A DNA stretch of 64,000 nt. Origin: Clostridium manihotivorum (GTDB taxonomy: Bacteria > Bacillota > Clostridia > Clostridiales > Clostridiaceae). Under the pieces are notes generated by a model. It made no database searches. It had not been told where the DNA came from and worked only from the letters and a program-made list of their open reading frames with translations. This document shows, piece by piece, positions 53,385 through 61,430 of the stretch. Position 1 is the first letter of the stretch. Every line of letters begins with the position of its first letter. The position numbers and the translations under genes were made by a program. The DNA lies in assembly GCF_004015185.1 (NCBI RefSeq), contig NZ_CP025746.1, positions 5,039,776-5,103,775 of the forward strand, read 5' to 3'.

Positions 53385-54149
53385 TTAGTCCTTCAACTCT
53401 ATTACAACAGGACAGTGGTCTGAACCATAAACCTCATTCAATATCTCCGCGCCAGTAACTTCATCAAGAAGATTATTTGATACGAAATGATAATCTATTC
53501 TCCACCCTGTATTTCTTTCTCTTGCCTTAAACTTATAACTCCACCAAGAATACTTTATTGTTTCTTGATTAAGATATCTGAAGGTATCAGTGTACCCATT
53601 AGCTATAAATTTGTCCATCCACTCTCTTTCCATAGGTAAAAAGCCTGAGGTCTTTTCATTTGCCTTAGCATTTTTTATATCCATAGGAGTATGAGCAGTA
53701 TTATAATCTCCACAAATTATAAGTTTTTTGCCATCCTTTACCTTATCATTACAGTACTCAAGTATGGCATCATAAAATCTCATCTTATAGTCAAGTCTTT
53801 GTTCGTTCTGCTGTCCATTTGGAAAATAAATATTTAATAAAGTAAAGTTCTCAAATTCAGTTATTAAGATTCTTCCTTCACTATCAAACTCTTCAATACC
53901 TATACCGTGACTTACACTTATTGGTTCAACCTTAGTATATGTAGCTACTCCGCTGTATCCCTTCTTTTCTGCAAAAGAGAAATAAGAGTGGTACCCTTCT
54001 ATATTTCTAGCTGCATCATCCAAGGTAGCCTCCTGCAGTTTTGTCTCTTGAATACATAGTACATCTGGTGAATCATTTTCTATAAAGCTTAGAAATTCTT
54101 TTTTCATAATTGCTCTAAGCCCATTAACATTCCAAGAATATATCTTCAA
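53385..54149 (-). CDS. xth: Exodeoxyribonuclease III / AP endonuclease
   Basis: This DNA repair enzyme cuts at abasic sites and removes 3' blocking groups in base excision repair. The 254-residue protein shows the exonuclease III landmarks: YSWNVNGLRA (4-13), LCIQETKL with the catalytic Glu (about 31-38), GDYNTAH (about 145-151) and GSDHCPV (about 244-250). The TTG start at 54149 is preceded by AAGGAGATG. It is probably a single-gene transcript ending at the hairpins of the neighbouring element. Confidence 0.94.
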   Translation of the reverse strand: MKIYSWNVNGLRAIMKKEFLSFIENDSPDVLCIQETKLQEATLDDAARNIEGYHSYFSFAEKKGYSGVATYTKVEPISVSHGIGIEEFDSEGRILITEFENFTLLNIYFPNGQQNEQRLDYKMRFYDAILEYCNDKVKDGKKLIICGDYNTAHTPMDIKNAKANEKTSGFLPMEREWMDKFIANGYTDTFRYLNQETIKYSWWSYKFKARERNTGWRIDYHFVSNNLLDEVTGAEILNEVYGSDHCPVVIELKD

Positions 54150-54229
54150 AACATCATCTCCTTAGGGAATAAATTATAAACAATAATAATTATTTATATA
54201 ATATTATACTTTATTCCCTATTTCAATGC

Positions 54230-56146
54230 TTAATCTGATAAATTACTATCTCTAACTACTTTAGTATAAGTATTTAAGGTTACAAAATAATATATACAAT
54301 AGATTAAAGCATATATGGAAACTATTATTAAGAAACTGTTCATTAACTTTAAGGAAAGCATTTTACTTAATGCTATGGTTGCAGGTAATGAATTAGCAAA
54401 AGCTACTACGAAAGGTGCTCCAAAAAGCAAACCTAACTCCTTGGCAACTGCAGTTTTTATTTCCTTATTACTTACGCCAATTTTACTTAAGGTAATGAAT
54501 TTCTCTTTATCTTCTCTTGCTTCCATCACCATCTTAAAGTATATTATACTTCCTGTAGCCATTATAAATAAAGCTCCAATAAATAATCCTATAAACGCCA
54601 TCATTCCCAAAAGCTTTAACCCATCTTTATAATGCTCGTAAAAAGTCACCATACCACTTTCTTTAGGCAAATTCTTAGATAAATCATTTATGAAGCTTTC
54701 GGCTTTAAAGTCATCCTCTAACATATATCCATCTAATTTGCTTATATTTGCCTCATCAGAATTTAACTTTATTGAATCATATACATTATCTTTAACAACA
54801 AAGGTTTGGGTAAAATGATCTAAAGCTAAAAACGGTTTTATATCCGATGCTGTCACTTTTAGATTGTAACTCTTATCCTTTATATTAATATTAACGACTT
54901 TATTAAGAGCTGCTTCGTTTGTGGCAAAGCTTTGTAACTGTATAAAATAGCAGTCATTCTCATCCTTAAGATTAGCCCTTCTATCAAGCTTTTGTTGCTT
55001 ACTAAGCTTATTAAATTCGCTTTCACCTATGACATAGAAACCTGAATCCTTATTAACTAATGGATCTTTAGCCGTAACTTTTACAATATCTATACTATCA
55101 GAGAATTTTACGCTTACTTCCTTATGCTTATCTAATATACTATTAAAAGTCTTATTCTCGTCCTTTGTTCTAAAGTACTCTATAGAAAATGGTCTCATAT
55201 ATCTTGAGTTTTCCTCTGTTTTCGTATAAGAGCCTACACAAGTAACTAAAGCACAAAGTGCTACTGTAATACTTATTGCTATAATGCTCAAAGTCCCAAC
55301 ATTCCCTCTATATCTAAAATACAATTGAGAGGTAGAGATTAGTTTTGTCCCTTTGAATAAACTCTTTTCATTTTTTTTGTTTGCATAAATTAAAAAGGTT
55401 GTGGCAGAAGTAAAGAATAATATTGTTCCTACCACTACCAATAGTACTACTATAGGAGCTTTTAGCAGGTTACTTCCTAATTGCTTTATTGCCATGCTAT
55501 AACCAAAATACAAGCATACAATTGAAACCACAGCGAAAAGTAAGGTTATTGCAGATACCTTAAGTCCCTTTTCTACTTTCTTAGATGCGTTGAATAAATC
55601 TATTAAACTGCTTTTTCTAACTATAATAGAACCATGTAGAGAAATAACAATATATATAACAACAAATATCTTAAGCGATTGTATTATCGCTCTAATATTC
55701 CACTGAAAAGGCACCACTGCGGAAGTCTTAATCATATAAAATAATAGCATTATAAAAAACTTACTAAAAATTAATCCTAATGAAATACCAGTAATCAATG
55801 CAGCCAAGGTAATAAATGTATTCTCGTAAAAATTTACCCTTGCAACTTGATTCTTAGACATTCCTAAGAGCATATAGGTTGCAAACTCTTTTTTTCTAGA
55901 TTTCACAAAGAAGGAATTTGAATACCATATAAAGAAGGCTGAAAACATAATAATCATTACTGCCCCAATATTGAACAGTATCATAAACTTCTTCATTTCA
56001 CCAAGCTCGTCTTGTATATATTTACTATATAGAATAGACATAAAGAGATATACAGAAAATATACTAAAGGAAAGGCTCAAGAAATATGACCAATAGCTTT
56101 TAAAATTACTTTTTATATTTCTTGTTGTAATACTAACCAATGTCAT
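54230..56146 (-). CDS. Bce-type ABC transporter permease (FtsX-like)
   Basis: This permease of peptide-antibiotic resistance transporters has about 638 residues, roughly ten membrane segments and a large extracellular domain (about residues 310-505). The N-terminal TTRNIKSNFKSYWSYFLSLS and YMLLGMSKNQVARVNF stretches and the C-terminal LSKIGVSNKEIKTAVAKEL are typical of BceB/VraG proteins. ATG 56146 follows AGGAGGTGATTCTG, and its start overlaps the end of the ATPase gene by 14 bp, so the two are translationally coupled. Together with the regulators upstream it forms a four-gene detoxification module. Confidence 0.88.
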   Translation of the reverse strand: MTLVSITTRNIKSNFKSYWSYFLSLSFSIFSVYLFMSILYSKYIQDELGEMKKFMILFNIGAVMIIMFSAFFIWYSNSFFVKSRKKEFATYMLLGMSKNQVARVNFYENTFITLAALITGISLGLIFSKFFIMLLFYMIKTSAVVPFQWNIRAIIQSLKIFVVIYIVISLHGSIIVRKSSLIDLFNASKKVEKGLKVSAITLLFAVVSIVCLYFGYSMAIKQLGSNLLKAPIVVLLVVVGTILFFTSATTFLIYANKKNEKSLFKGTKLISTSQLYFRYRGNVGTLSIIAISITVALCALVTCVGSYTKTEENSRYMRPFSIEYFRTKDENKTFNSILDKHKEVSVKFSDSIDIVKVTAKDPLVNKDSGFYVIGESEFNKLSKQQKLDRRANLKDENDCYFIQLQSFATNEAALNKVVNINIKDKSYNLKVTASDIKPFLALDHFTQTFVVKDNVYDSIKLNSDEANISKLDGYMLEDDFKAESFINDLSKNLPKESGMVTFYEHYKDGLKLLGMMAFIGLFIGALFIMATGSIIYFKMVMEAREDKEKFITLSKIGVSNKEIKTAVAKELGLLFGAPFVVAFANSLPATIALSKMLSLKLMNSFLIIVSIYALIYCIYYFVTLNTYTKVVRDSNLSD

Positions 56147-56903
56147 CAGAATCACCTCCTATTACAGAAAGAATCTTTAATATTCTCTGATAGAAATCCT
56201 TTCTACTCATATCTCCTTTATATATCTCGTTAAATAACTTACCATCTTTTATAAAAATAACTCTCTTGCAATAAGAAGCTGCAAAACTATCATGAGTTAC
56301 CATTAGTATAGTTGCATTATTATTATCATTTAAATTCTGTAATGCACTTAAAAGCTCCTTTGAAGATTTGGAATCCAGTGCTCCTGTTGGCTCATCTCCA
56401 AGAACTAAAGACGGGTTGGATATAATAGCTCTAGCCGCTGCTGCTCTTTGTTTCTGCCCTCCTGAAACCTCATACGGGTGTTTATTTAAGATTTCATTTA
56501 TTCCAAGTTTTTTTGTTATGTCACTAAGTCTTTGCTCTATTGTACTATAAGGTGTCTTTGACAACGCTAAAGGAAGCACTATGTTTTCCTTAAGAGTCAT
56601 ATTGTCTAAAAGATTAAAGTCCTGAAATATAAATCCTAATTTTTCTCTTCTAAACTGAGATAGATGTGGCTCTCTAAGCTTAGTTACATCCTTTCCATCT
56701 ATAAAAACACTTCCTGAAGTCGGCTTATCTATAGTTGATATAACATTTAAAAAGGTTGTCTTTCCTGAGCCAGATGGCCCCATTATCCCAACAAACTCAC
56801 CTTGATTTATCTTTAAATCTATATTATCTAAAGCTGTATACTTTACTCCCCCAAATCTTGATCCATAAACCTTTTTCAAATTTCTTATATTTAATACTTC
56901 CAT
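56133..56903 (-). CDS. Bce-type ABC transporter ATPase
   Basis: This 256-residue ATP-binding subunit has Walker A GPSGSGKTTF (about 41-50), the signature VSGGQKQR (about 145-152), Walker B LVLGDEPTGALDSK and a switch His in MVTHD. It belongs to the MacB/LolD/BceA group. It energises the overlapping permease, usually removing bacitracin-like or lantibiotic peptides from their membrane targets. GGAGGTATTGGT precedes ATG 56903. In related systems the adjacent response regulator activates this promoter; here 436 bp of repeats separate it from the kinase gene. Confidence 0.92.
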   Translation of the reverse strand: MEVLNIRNLKKVYGSRFGGVKYTALDNIDLKINQGEFVGIMGPSGSGKTTFLNVISTIDKPTSGSVFIDGKDVTKLREPHLSQFRREKLGFIFQDFNLLDNMTLKENIVLPLALSKTPYSTIEQRLSDITKKLGINEILNKHPYEVSGGQKQRAAAARAIISNPSLVLGDEPTGALDSKSSKELLSALQNLNDNNNATILMVTHDSFAASYCKRVIFIKDGKLFNEIYKGDMSRKDFYQRILKILSVIGGDSDDIG

Positions 56904-57068
56904 ACCAATACCTCCAAATTTATTTTACCAATGCACTAGAACCATACTTTTTAATAACTGTGAGTTTAATAATAGAAATTAATTTTGTATCTAATAAGCA
57001 ATTAAATATTTATCCCTACTAGGCATTTATTAAGTATCAAGCTCACAACCTATGATTAAATTATATAA

Positions 57069-57112
57069 AAAAACAAAATGCTCAGCCATTTCTTCAGCTT
57101 ACATTTTGTTTT
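57069..57112. terminator. Hairpin between kinase and ABC genes
   Basis: AAAACAAAATG and CATTTTGTTTT are perfect 11-nt arms around CTCAGCC and CTTCAGCTTA. The A/T flanks suggest a terminator that separates the bceRS-like regulators from the transporter genes. Confidence 0.55.
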
Positions 57113-57140
57113 CAAAACTTACATTTTTGTAATATTAGTA

Positions 57141-57244
57141 TATAGGGTTCCATTACGAAAACTTAATTTATACTTGTTCGAAAATCCCGAGTTCTGGGGA
57201 TTTTCGGGAACGTATAAATTAATAGTTGAAGTTGGAACCCTATA
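57141..57244 (+). repeat. Family Q palindromic element, copy G
   Basis: This is the most regular copy. Arms TATAGGGTTCC and GGAACCCTATA pair perfectly. Next come ACTTAATTTATACTTGTTCG and CGTATAAATTAATAGTTGAA, and the apical stem AAAATCCC/GGGGATTTT around GAGTTCT. It directly abuts the family P copy c (57246), separated by a single base. Confidence 0.7.
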
Positions 57245-57245
57245 A

Positions 57246-57340
57246 AGATGTACCACTTTAATCGAAAAACTATTTTCAAAACTCCTCTTGGTTCTAAAAG
57301 GATAATTTGAAAATATAACTTCTATTATGAAGTTGTACAT
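57246..57340 (+). repeat. Family P hairpin, copy c, at the kinase stop codon
   Basis: Outer arms AGATGTACCACTTTAATC and ATGAAGTTGTACAT, inner arms ATTTTCAAAACTCCT and AGGATAATTTGAAAAT. Its right end coincides with the stop codon of the sensor kinase gene (57340-57342), so on the minus strand it forms the start of the kinase mRNA 3' region. Confidence 0.65.
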
Positions 57341-58347
57341 TACATGTAACGTGGAAAGTGTACATGAAGCTTTGTTCCCTTTCCATATTCCGATTCAGCG
57401 GTTAAATAATGACCTAGCTTCTTTGCAAGCTTTTTAGAGAGGTACAATCCCATACCAGTTGCTTTTAGATTAGTGTCTCTTCCATTATTGCCCGTAAAGG
57501 ACTTGGCGAATATTCTTTCTAAATCTTCCTTTTTTATTCCTACGCCGTTATCTTCTATTGTAAGAATTACTTCCTTTTCATTGTTGGAGGTATTAAAGCT
57601 TATCTTTCCACCTTTATCAGTATATTTTAAAGAATTGGATATTATCTGATCTATTATAAAACTTAACCACTTTTTATCGCTGTCTACTACTAACTTATCA
57701 TCTATGGTACTTGAAAAGCTAATATGCTTTCTTATAAAGATGATAGAGTGCTTCTTTATACTTTCCTTAATAACACTGTTCAAAACAACCTCTTTTATTA
57801 CATAATCCTTTGAAAAATCGTTACTTCTTGAATAATATAAAACTTTCTCAACATAATCATCTATCTTGTCAAGCTCCTCCTTCAGCGAACTAACAGTAGA
57901 TTCTTCAGTAAAATCTCCACTTTCTAAGATAAGTTTAATAGTTGTAATTGGAGTTTTTATCTCATGCACCCAGCTTATCAAGAATTCGCTATTCTCCGTA
58001 AATTGTTCTTCTATCTTTCTCAAGGACTCAACATATCCATTATATATATCAGAGATGATTAATTGGTATAGTTCGTCCTTACATTCATTGGCTTCTGGAA
58101 ATATAGGAGTTTTATCTTCTGAGGATTGGATTTCCTTTAACTTTTTAACGCTATCATTCTTTCTAACATAATCATAGATTAAGAAAAATATCATCATTAT
58201 CATCGATACAACTAATATGTATATAGCATTTGAAGGCAGCATTCTATTGCTTCTATCAAGATATATAGACGCTGAAATAAAAGTTATAAGGATAATGTAA
58301 AAAATCAACAGCCTTAAGTTTTCTTTTAAATATTTGTAGAAACTCAT
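57340..58347 (-). CDS. Bce-type intramembrane-sensing histidine kinase
   Basis: This 335-residue kinase has two membrane segments (about residues 10-28 and 39-58) joined by only a few extracellular residues, the hallmark of BceS-like kinases that sense through the ABC transporter. The dimerisation helix has SWVHEIKTPITTIKL with the phosphorylated His, and the ATPase domain has NSLKYT, DNGVGIKKEDL and GMGLYLSKKLAKKLG. It overlaps the upstream response regulator by 4 bp (ATGA). It should respond to the flux or occupancy of the transporter encoded downstream. Confidence 0.9.
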   Translation of the reverse strand: MSFYKYLKENLRLLIFYIILITFISASIYLDRSNRMLPSNAIYILVVSMIMMIFFLIYDYVRKNDSVKKLKEIQSSEDKTPIFPEANECKDELYQLIISDIYNGYVESLRKIEEQFTENSEFLISWVHEIKTPITTIKLILESGDFTEESTVSSLKEELDKIDDYVEKVLYYSRSNDFSKDYVIKEVVLNSVIKESIKKHSIIFIRKHISFSSTIDDKLVVDSDKKWLSFIIDQIISNSLKYTDKGGKISFNTSNNEKEVILTIEDNGVGIKKEDLERIFAKSFTGNNGRDTNLKATGMGLYLSKKLAKKLGHYLTAESEYGKGTKLHVHFPRYM

Positions 58348-59018
58348 TTTATTATATACCCTTGGTTCTTAACGGTTTTTATATAGTCCTCAAGCCCCAT
58401 TTCCTTTATTTTTTTTCTAAGCCTATTTATATTAACAGTTAAGGTATTATCATCAATAAAACTTTCATCTTCCCATAGCTCCTGCATTATTTTCTCTCTA
58501 CTTACTATTCTCTCATTATTCTTCATAAGTATATAAAGTATCTTAAATTCATTTTTGGTGAGCTCTATGCTTTTATTCTCATAATATAAAATGTTATCTT
58601 TAAGTGATAGCATAACACCATTATGATTAATTACATCCATAGAAGTATCAGAATAAGAATAAGTTCTTCTTAAGATTGCATTTATCTTTGCTATCAGCAC
58701 TTCCATAGAAAAAGGTTTTGTTATATAGTCGTCTCCTCCCATATTCACAGCCATAACAATGTCCATATTGGTGTTTCTTGAAGATAAAAATAGAACTGGA
58801 ACCTTAGATATGCTTCTTATCTGATTGCACCAGTGAAAACCATCAAATACTGGAAGATTTACATCCATAAGAACTAAACTTGGAGATACCTGTGTAAATT
58901 GCTCCATAACTGTGCTAAATTCTTCAACACAGTAAACTTCAAATCCCCATTTTTTCAAGGAATCCTTAATTATATCTCTTATTTTTTCTTCATCCTCTAT
59001 AATCATTATCTTGTACAT
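58344..59018 (-). CDS. Bce-type OmpR-family response regulator
   Basis: This 224-residue regulator has a receiver domain (D8, D9 near the start, phospho-acceptor D52 in LVLMDVNLPVFDG) and a winged-helix domain (about 130-222) with LTKNEFKILYILMKNNERIV and TLTVNINRLRKKIKEM. AAGGAG precedes ATG 59018. It is the first gene of the module RR, kinase, ATPase, permease and presumably activates the transporter genes when a cell-wall-active peptide is present. Confidence 0.9.
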   Translation of the reverse strand: MYKIMIIEDEEKIRDIIKDSLKKWGFEVYCVEEFSTVMEQFTQVSPSLVLMDVNLPVFDGFHWCNQIRSISKVPVLFLSSRNTNMDIVMAVNMGGDDYITKPFSMEVLIAKINAILRRTYSYSDTSMDVINHNGVMLSLKDNILYYENKSIELTKNEFKILYILMKNNERIVSREKIMQELWEDESFIDDNTLTVNINRLRKKIKEMGLEDYIKTVKNQGYIIK

Positions 59019-59087
59019 AATTTCTCCTTACTAAAACAACATATATAGAAATACTTGTATTCTTCTTATAAAATTATAACACATATA

Positions 59088-59114
59088 CAAAAAAAGTCGC
59101 TAAAGCGACCTTTT
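59088..59114. terminator. Small hairpin upstream of the response regulator
   Basis: AAAAAAGTCGCT and AGCGACCTTTT form a compact stem with A/T flanks between the membrane protein gene and the response regulator gene. It resembles the hairpin part of family R but lacks the tail. Confidence 0.55.
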
Positions 59115-59301
59115 GATAAATTTAGTATGGTTATCTACGAATAATTTATTAGCTTATATATTACATAGGACTATATATATATTTTTGTAGTTACCCTCAA
59201 TGATTTTTCGAATTAATACCAATTAAAACGCCTGTACAGTTTTACTTTATGTCCTATCTCTATAACTTATCTATCAGTATACTAGCTCTAACCTCTATCT
59301 T

Positions 59302-59622
59302 TTATTTTGTCCAAAGATATAAACTTATCATAGCTAAGGAAATTATCAGTCTAACTATATGATGTCCCTTATTTATATTTACATACATCTTAATACCATT
59401 TAACATAGCTGCTATATGAGTAAGAATAAGACCTCCAAGAAGAGTTGTAGTGTTTAGAATGCTATGATTTCTTGTAATACCTACAACTATAAGCATCCCC
59501 CCTGCTACTATCATAAGTATCGATCCTAACCTGGAGCCTTTCTTATACTTTAGTCCAAATGCTCCCGCTATAATATCAAAACTACCATAAATGATAATTA
59601 ACACTTTAAATATAAAATCCAT
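59302..59622 (-). CDS. Small four-helix membrane protein, unknown function
   Basis: This 106-residue protein has four hydrophobic segments (about residues 4-22, 31-48, 58-74 and 88-104) with short loops. The N-terminus MDFIFKVLIIIYGSFDIIAG and the glycine-rich second helix (ILMIVAGGMLIVVGI) suggest an integral membrane protein. There is no recognisable family or catalytic motif. AAGGGGACGAG precedes the ATG. It stands alone, so context gives no role. Confidence 0.65.
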   Translation of the reverse strand: MDFIFKVLIIIYGSFDIIAGAFGLKYKKGSRLGSILMIVAGGMLIVVGITRNHSILNTTTLLGGLILTHIAAMLNGIKMYVNINKGHHIVRLIISLAMISLYLWTK

Positions 59623-60062
59623 ATATACTCGTCCCCTTTATATTAGATTCTAAATCACTTTTCTAAGCTATACCTAAAATCAACTTAATATTTAGGCTAT
59701 GTTTAATAATATTGTTGAAATTAAGTGGTCATGAAGGAGATGCTATATGAGCGAGCAATTAGAATTAAATGATTTTTTCAGATGGAATGGCTTTAAAAAT
59801 CACTAATACGTTCTTCATTAGTGATTTTTTGCGCATCTGCCTTTTCTGAACGTATGTGAAGAAATTCTGGCAGGCGACATAATTTTTTACTCTTTACTCT
59901 TTTTAATCAAGACATTTTATATTATTTTCATTTAAATCAAAATATAAGAATTTTATAAAAGTTATGATCATTAAAGAGTAAAACTGTATGTTCGAACGTA
60001 GTGAGTTTACAGTTTTAGCCATGGAATATGACAAAATCATATTAATTCTTTGCACAAGCTAG

Positions 60063-60156
60063 AGATAAACTACTTCATATTGAAATTTGTCAAAATAAAA
60101 CTTCGCAGATTCATCGAAAGCTTTATTTTGAGTTCAAGGATTGAAGTAGTTTATCT
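60063..60156 (-). repeat. Family P hairpin nested in the MITE, first copy
   Basis: Outer arms AGATAAACTACTTCA and TGAAGTAGTTTATCT pair perfectly; an inner stem CAAAATAAA/TTTATTTTG with TTCG/CGAA follows. Read on the minus strand it carries the family word ACTTCAATCC. Its arm sequence differs from other copies at paired positions on both sides. Confidence 0.6.
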
Positions 60157-60168
60157 ATTCATCTGAAC

Positions 60169-60266
60169 AGATGTATCACTTCGATCCTTAAACCATTTTT
60201 AAAGCTCTCACTTGTTTTGGTGAGAGAATTTAAAAATATAAATTTTATTACGAAGTGATACATCTA
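60169..60266 (+). repeat. Family P hairpin nested in the MITE, second copy
   Basis: Outer arms AGATGTATCACTTCG and CGAAGTGATACATCT are perfectly complementary, with inner arms TTTTTAAA/TTTAAAAA and CTCTCAC/GTGAGAG. Compared with copy b (CCACTT/AAGTGG), the change to TCACTT/AAGTGA is compensated on the other side. Confidence 0.65.
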
Positions 60267-60335
60267 TCATCTAAGCATCGGATGACTGACCACTTAATTT
60301 CAACACAGTACTTTAACAGAGCCAATATTTAATAT

Positions 60336-60743
60336 TTAATATTTATTGGTTATTAGTTTATTGGCTTTATCTATCATTTTGCCTAATGATAATTTCACTT
60401 GCCTTAACTCCTCTTCTTGTCTCTCTATTTCTCTATACTTTTCTTCAACTATCTTGATGCAGCTACTCAATGCTTCTGAATTTTCATAATTCAGCTCTCC
60501 TCCACTAGTTAAGCTCTCTTGAGAGGCTTCTATATCATCCTCAAGCTTAAATAGTGCTTTTATCTCCTCTAAAGAAAAATTAAGCTTTTTTAGTTTTATG
60601 ATTGCAAAAGCCTTTTCAACATCTACTTCTCCATAATCTCTTCTAGCTTTGACTCTTCTAGGGGTTAGTACTCCTAACTTATCGTAGTACCTTAAGGTGT
60701 CAATACTTATACCAGTACTTTTTGAAAACTCACCAATATCCAT
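60336..60743 (-). CDS. MerR-family transcriptional regulator
   Basis: This 135-residue regulator has a MerR helix-turn-helix and wing (about 1-70): MDIGEFSKSTGISIDTLRYY, then RRVKARRDYGEVDVEKAFAI. A C-terminal coiled coil (about 95-130, EEKYREIERQEEELRQVKLS) is for dimerisation. No cysteine ligand for a metal is present. ATG 60743 lies 5 nt after GGAGG; an upstream in-frame GTG overlaps that site. Its stop codon is only 5 bp from the MITE target duplication, so the insertion lies directly downstream. A family Q hairpin ends 19 nt upstream of the start codon. Confidence 0.85.
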   Translation of the reverse strand: MDIGEFSKSTGISIDTLRYYDKLGVLTPRRVKARRDYGEVDVEKAFAIIKLKKLNFSLEEIKALFKLEDDIEASQESLTSGGELNYENSEALSSCIKIVEEKYREIERQEEELRQVKLSLGKMIDKANKLITNKY

Positions 60744-60761
60744 AATCTCCTCCACTATCTC

Positions 60762-60868
60762 TATAGCTATCCAACTTCAACTATTAATTTATGCATGCCA
60801 GATAATCCCCAGAAGCCTGTGTTATCAAACATGTATAAATTAAGTTTTCGTAAAGGATACCTAATATA
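60762..60868 (-). repeat. Family Q palindromic element, copy H, in the merR leader
   Basis: On the minus strand the arms are TAGGTATCC and GGATAGCTATA, another sequence variant that stays mostly complementary. Inside are ACTTAATTTATACATGTTTG and GCATGCATAAATTAATAG. It lies within 19 nt of the merR start codon, in the same orientation, so it must be transcribed as part of the merR leader or carry its promoter. Confidence 0.65.
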
Positions 60869-60982
60869 ACCACTCTTGCTATATTCTTAGCTTTACTATA
60901 AAACCTGGAGCCACATCAATGTCAAGATATTTCTACTAAGTCTACTAAGTTTTGCTGAGGTCTACAATATAAGCCTTCACTA

Positions 60983-61049
60983 AATATGTACCACTTTGAT
61001 TCAAAATCTATTTAAAAAACAATCTATTAAAGTATATATTTTAGTGATA
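60983..61049 (+). repeat. Degenerate family P hairpin, copy e
   Basis: ATATGTACCACTTTGATTC at the left and TTTTAGTGATATATT at the right are recognisable but imperfect family P arms. The surrounding sequence up to the terminator at 61345 shows no gene or other clear feature. Confidence 0.4.
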
Positions 61050-61344
61050 TATTGCTATGTATTCAATAAATGTTGTTACTACCTTTAAGTCAGGTATAAT
61101 TTAGCACGCTAATTAAAGTTTCCACATAAGTTGGCCAGAAGGTTACTCCTTACTGTTAGTAGCTGTGGTTCTTTAAGAAAACACCAATAATCTTTGCAAA
61201 GCAGAATAGGACTTCAAGTATTTCATTAATTAATACAATCATAAACTAAAATAAAGTCACCCACATTTTTTTAATACATTCAAATATAGACTTAAAATTC
61301 TTACACCAATGCTAATGCTTGGAGCAATATACTTTTAAGAAATA

Positions 61345-61373
61345 AAAAATTCGCTGAAGCAACCTTCAGCGAC
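61345..61373 (-). terminator. Terminator of the second MATE gene
   Basis: On the minus strand TCGCTGAAG and CTTCAGCGA form a 9-bp stem followed by ATTTTTTATTTC, about 60 bp past the stop codon of the gene at 61431. Confidence 0.8.
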
Positions 61374-61430
61374 ATAATTTTATTTATTTACTTTTTAACA
61401 TATATAGCTATAATACAGCCTTAATATTTT

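Larger units (their letters stand above)
59695..60323 (+). mobile_element. MITE copy 2, complete, with 8-bp target duplication and a nested insert
   Basis: The ends are GGCTATGTTTAATAATATTG on the left and TACTTTAACAGAGCC on the right, which are related inverted repeats of about 65 bp (shared GTTGAAATTAAGTGGTCA). AATATTTA flanks it on both sides (59687-59694 and 60324-60331), a perfect 8-bp target duplication. Inside are AAGGAG and ATG 59747 opening a 19-residue frame (to 59806), a family R hairpin and tail (59797-59877), and a palindrome with ACTGTATGTTCGAACG. About 208 bp (60061-60268), absent from copy 1, contain two family P hairpins. No transposase is present, so mobility needs one in trans. 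GG ends with an 8-bp duplication recall the IS6 and IS1595 groups. Confidence 0.82.

Noticed and set aside
57119..57340. A 73-codon minus-strand frame
   Set aside because: It consists entirely of the abutting family Q and P hairpins, without a ribosome site.
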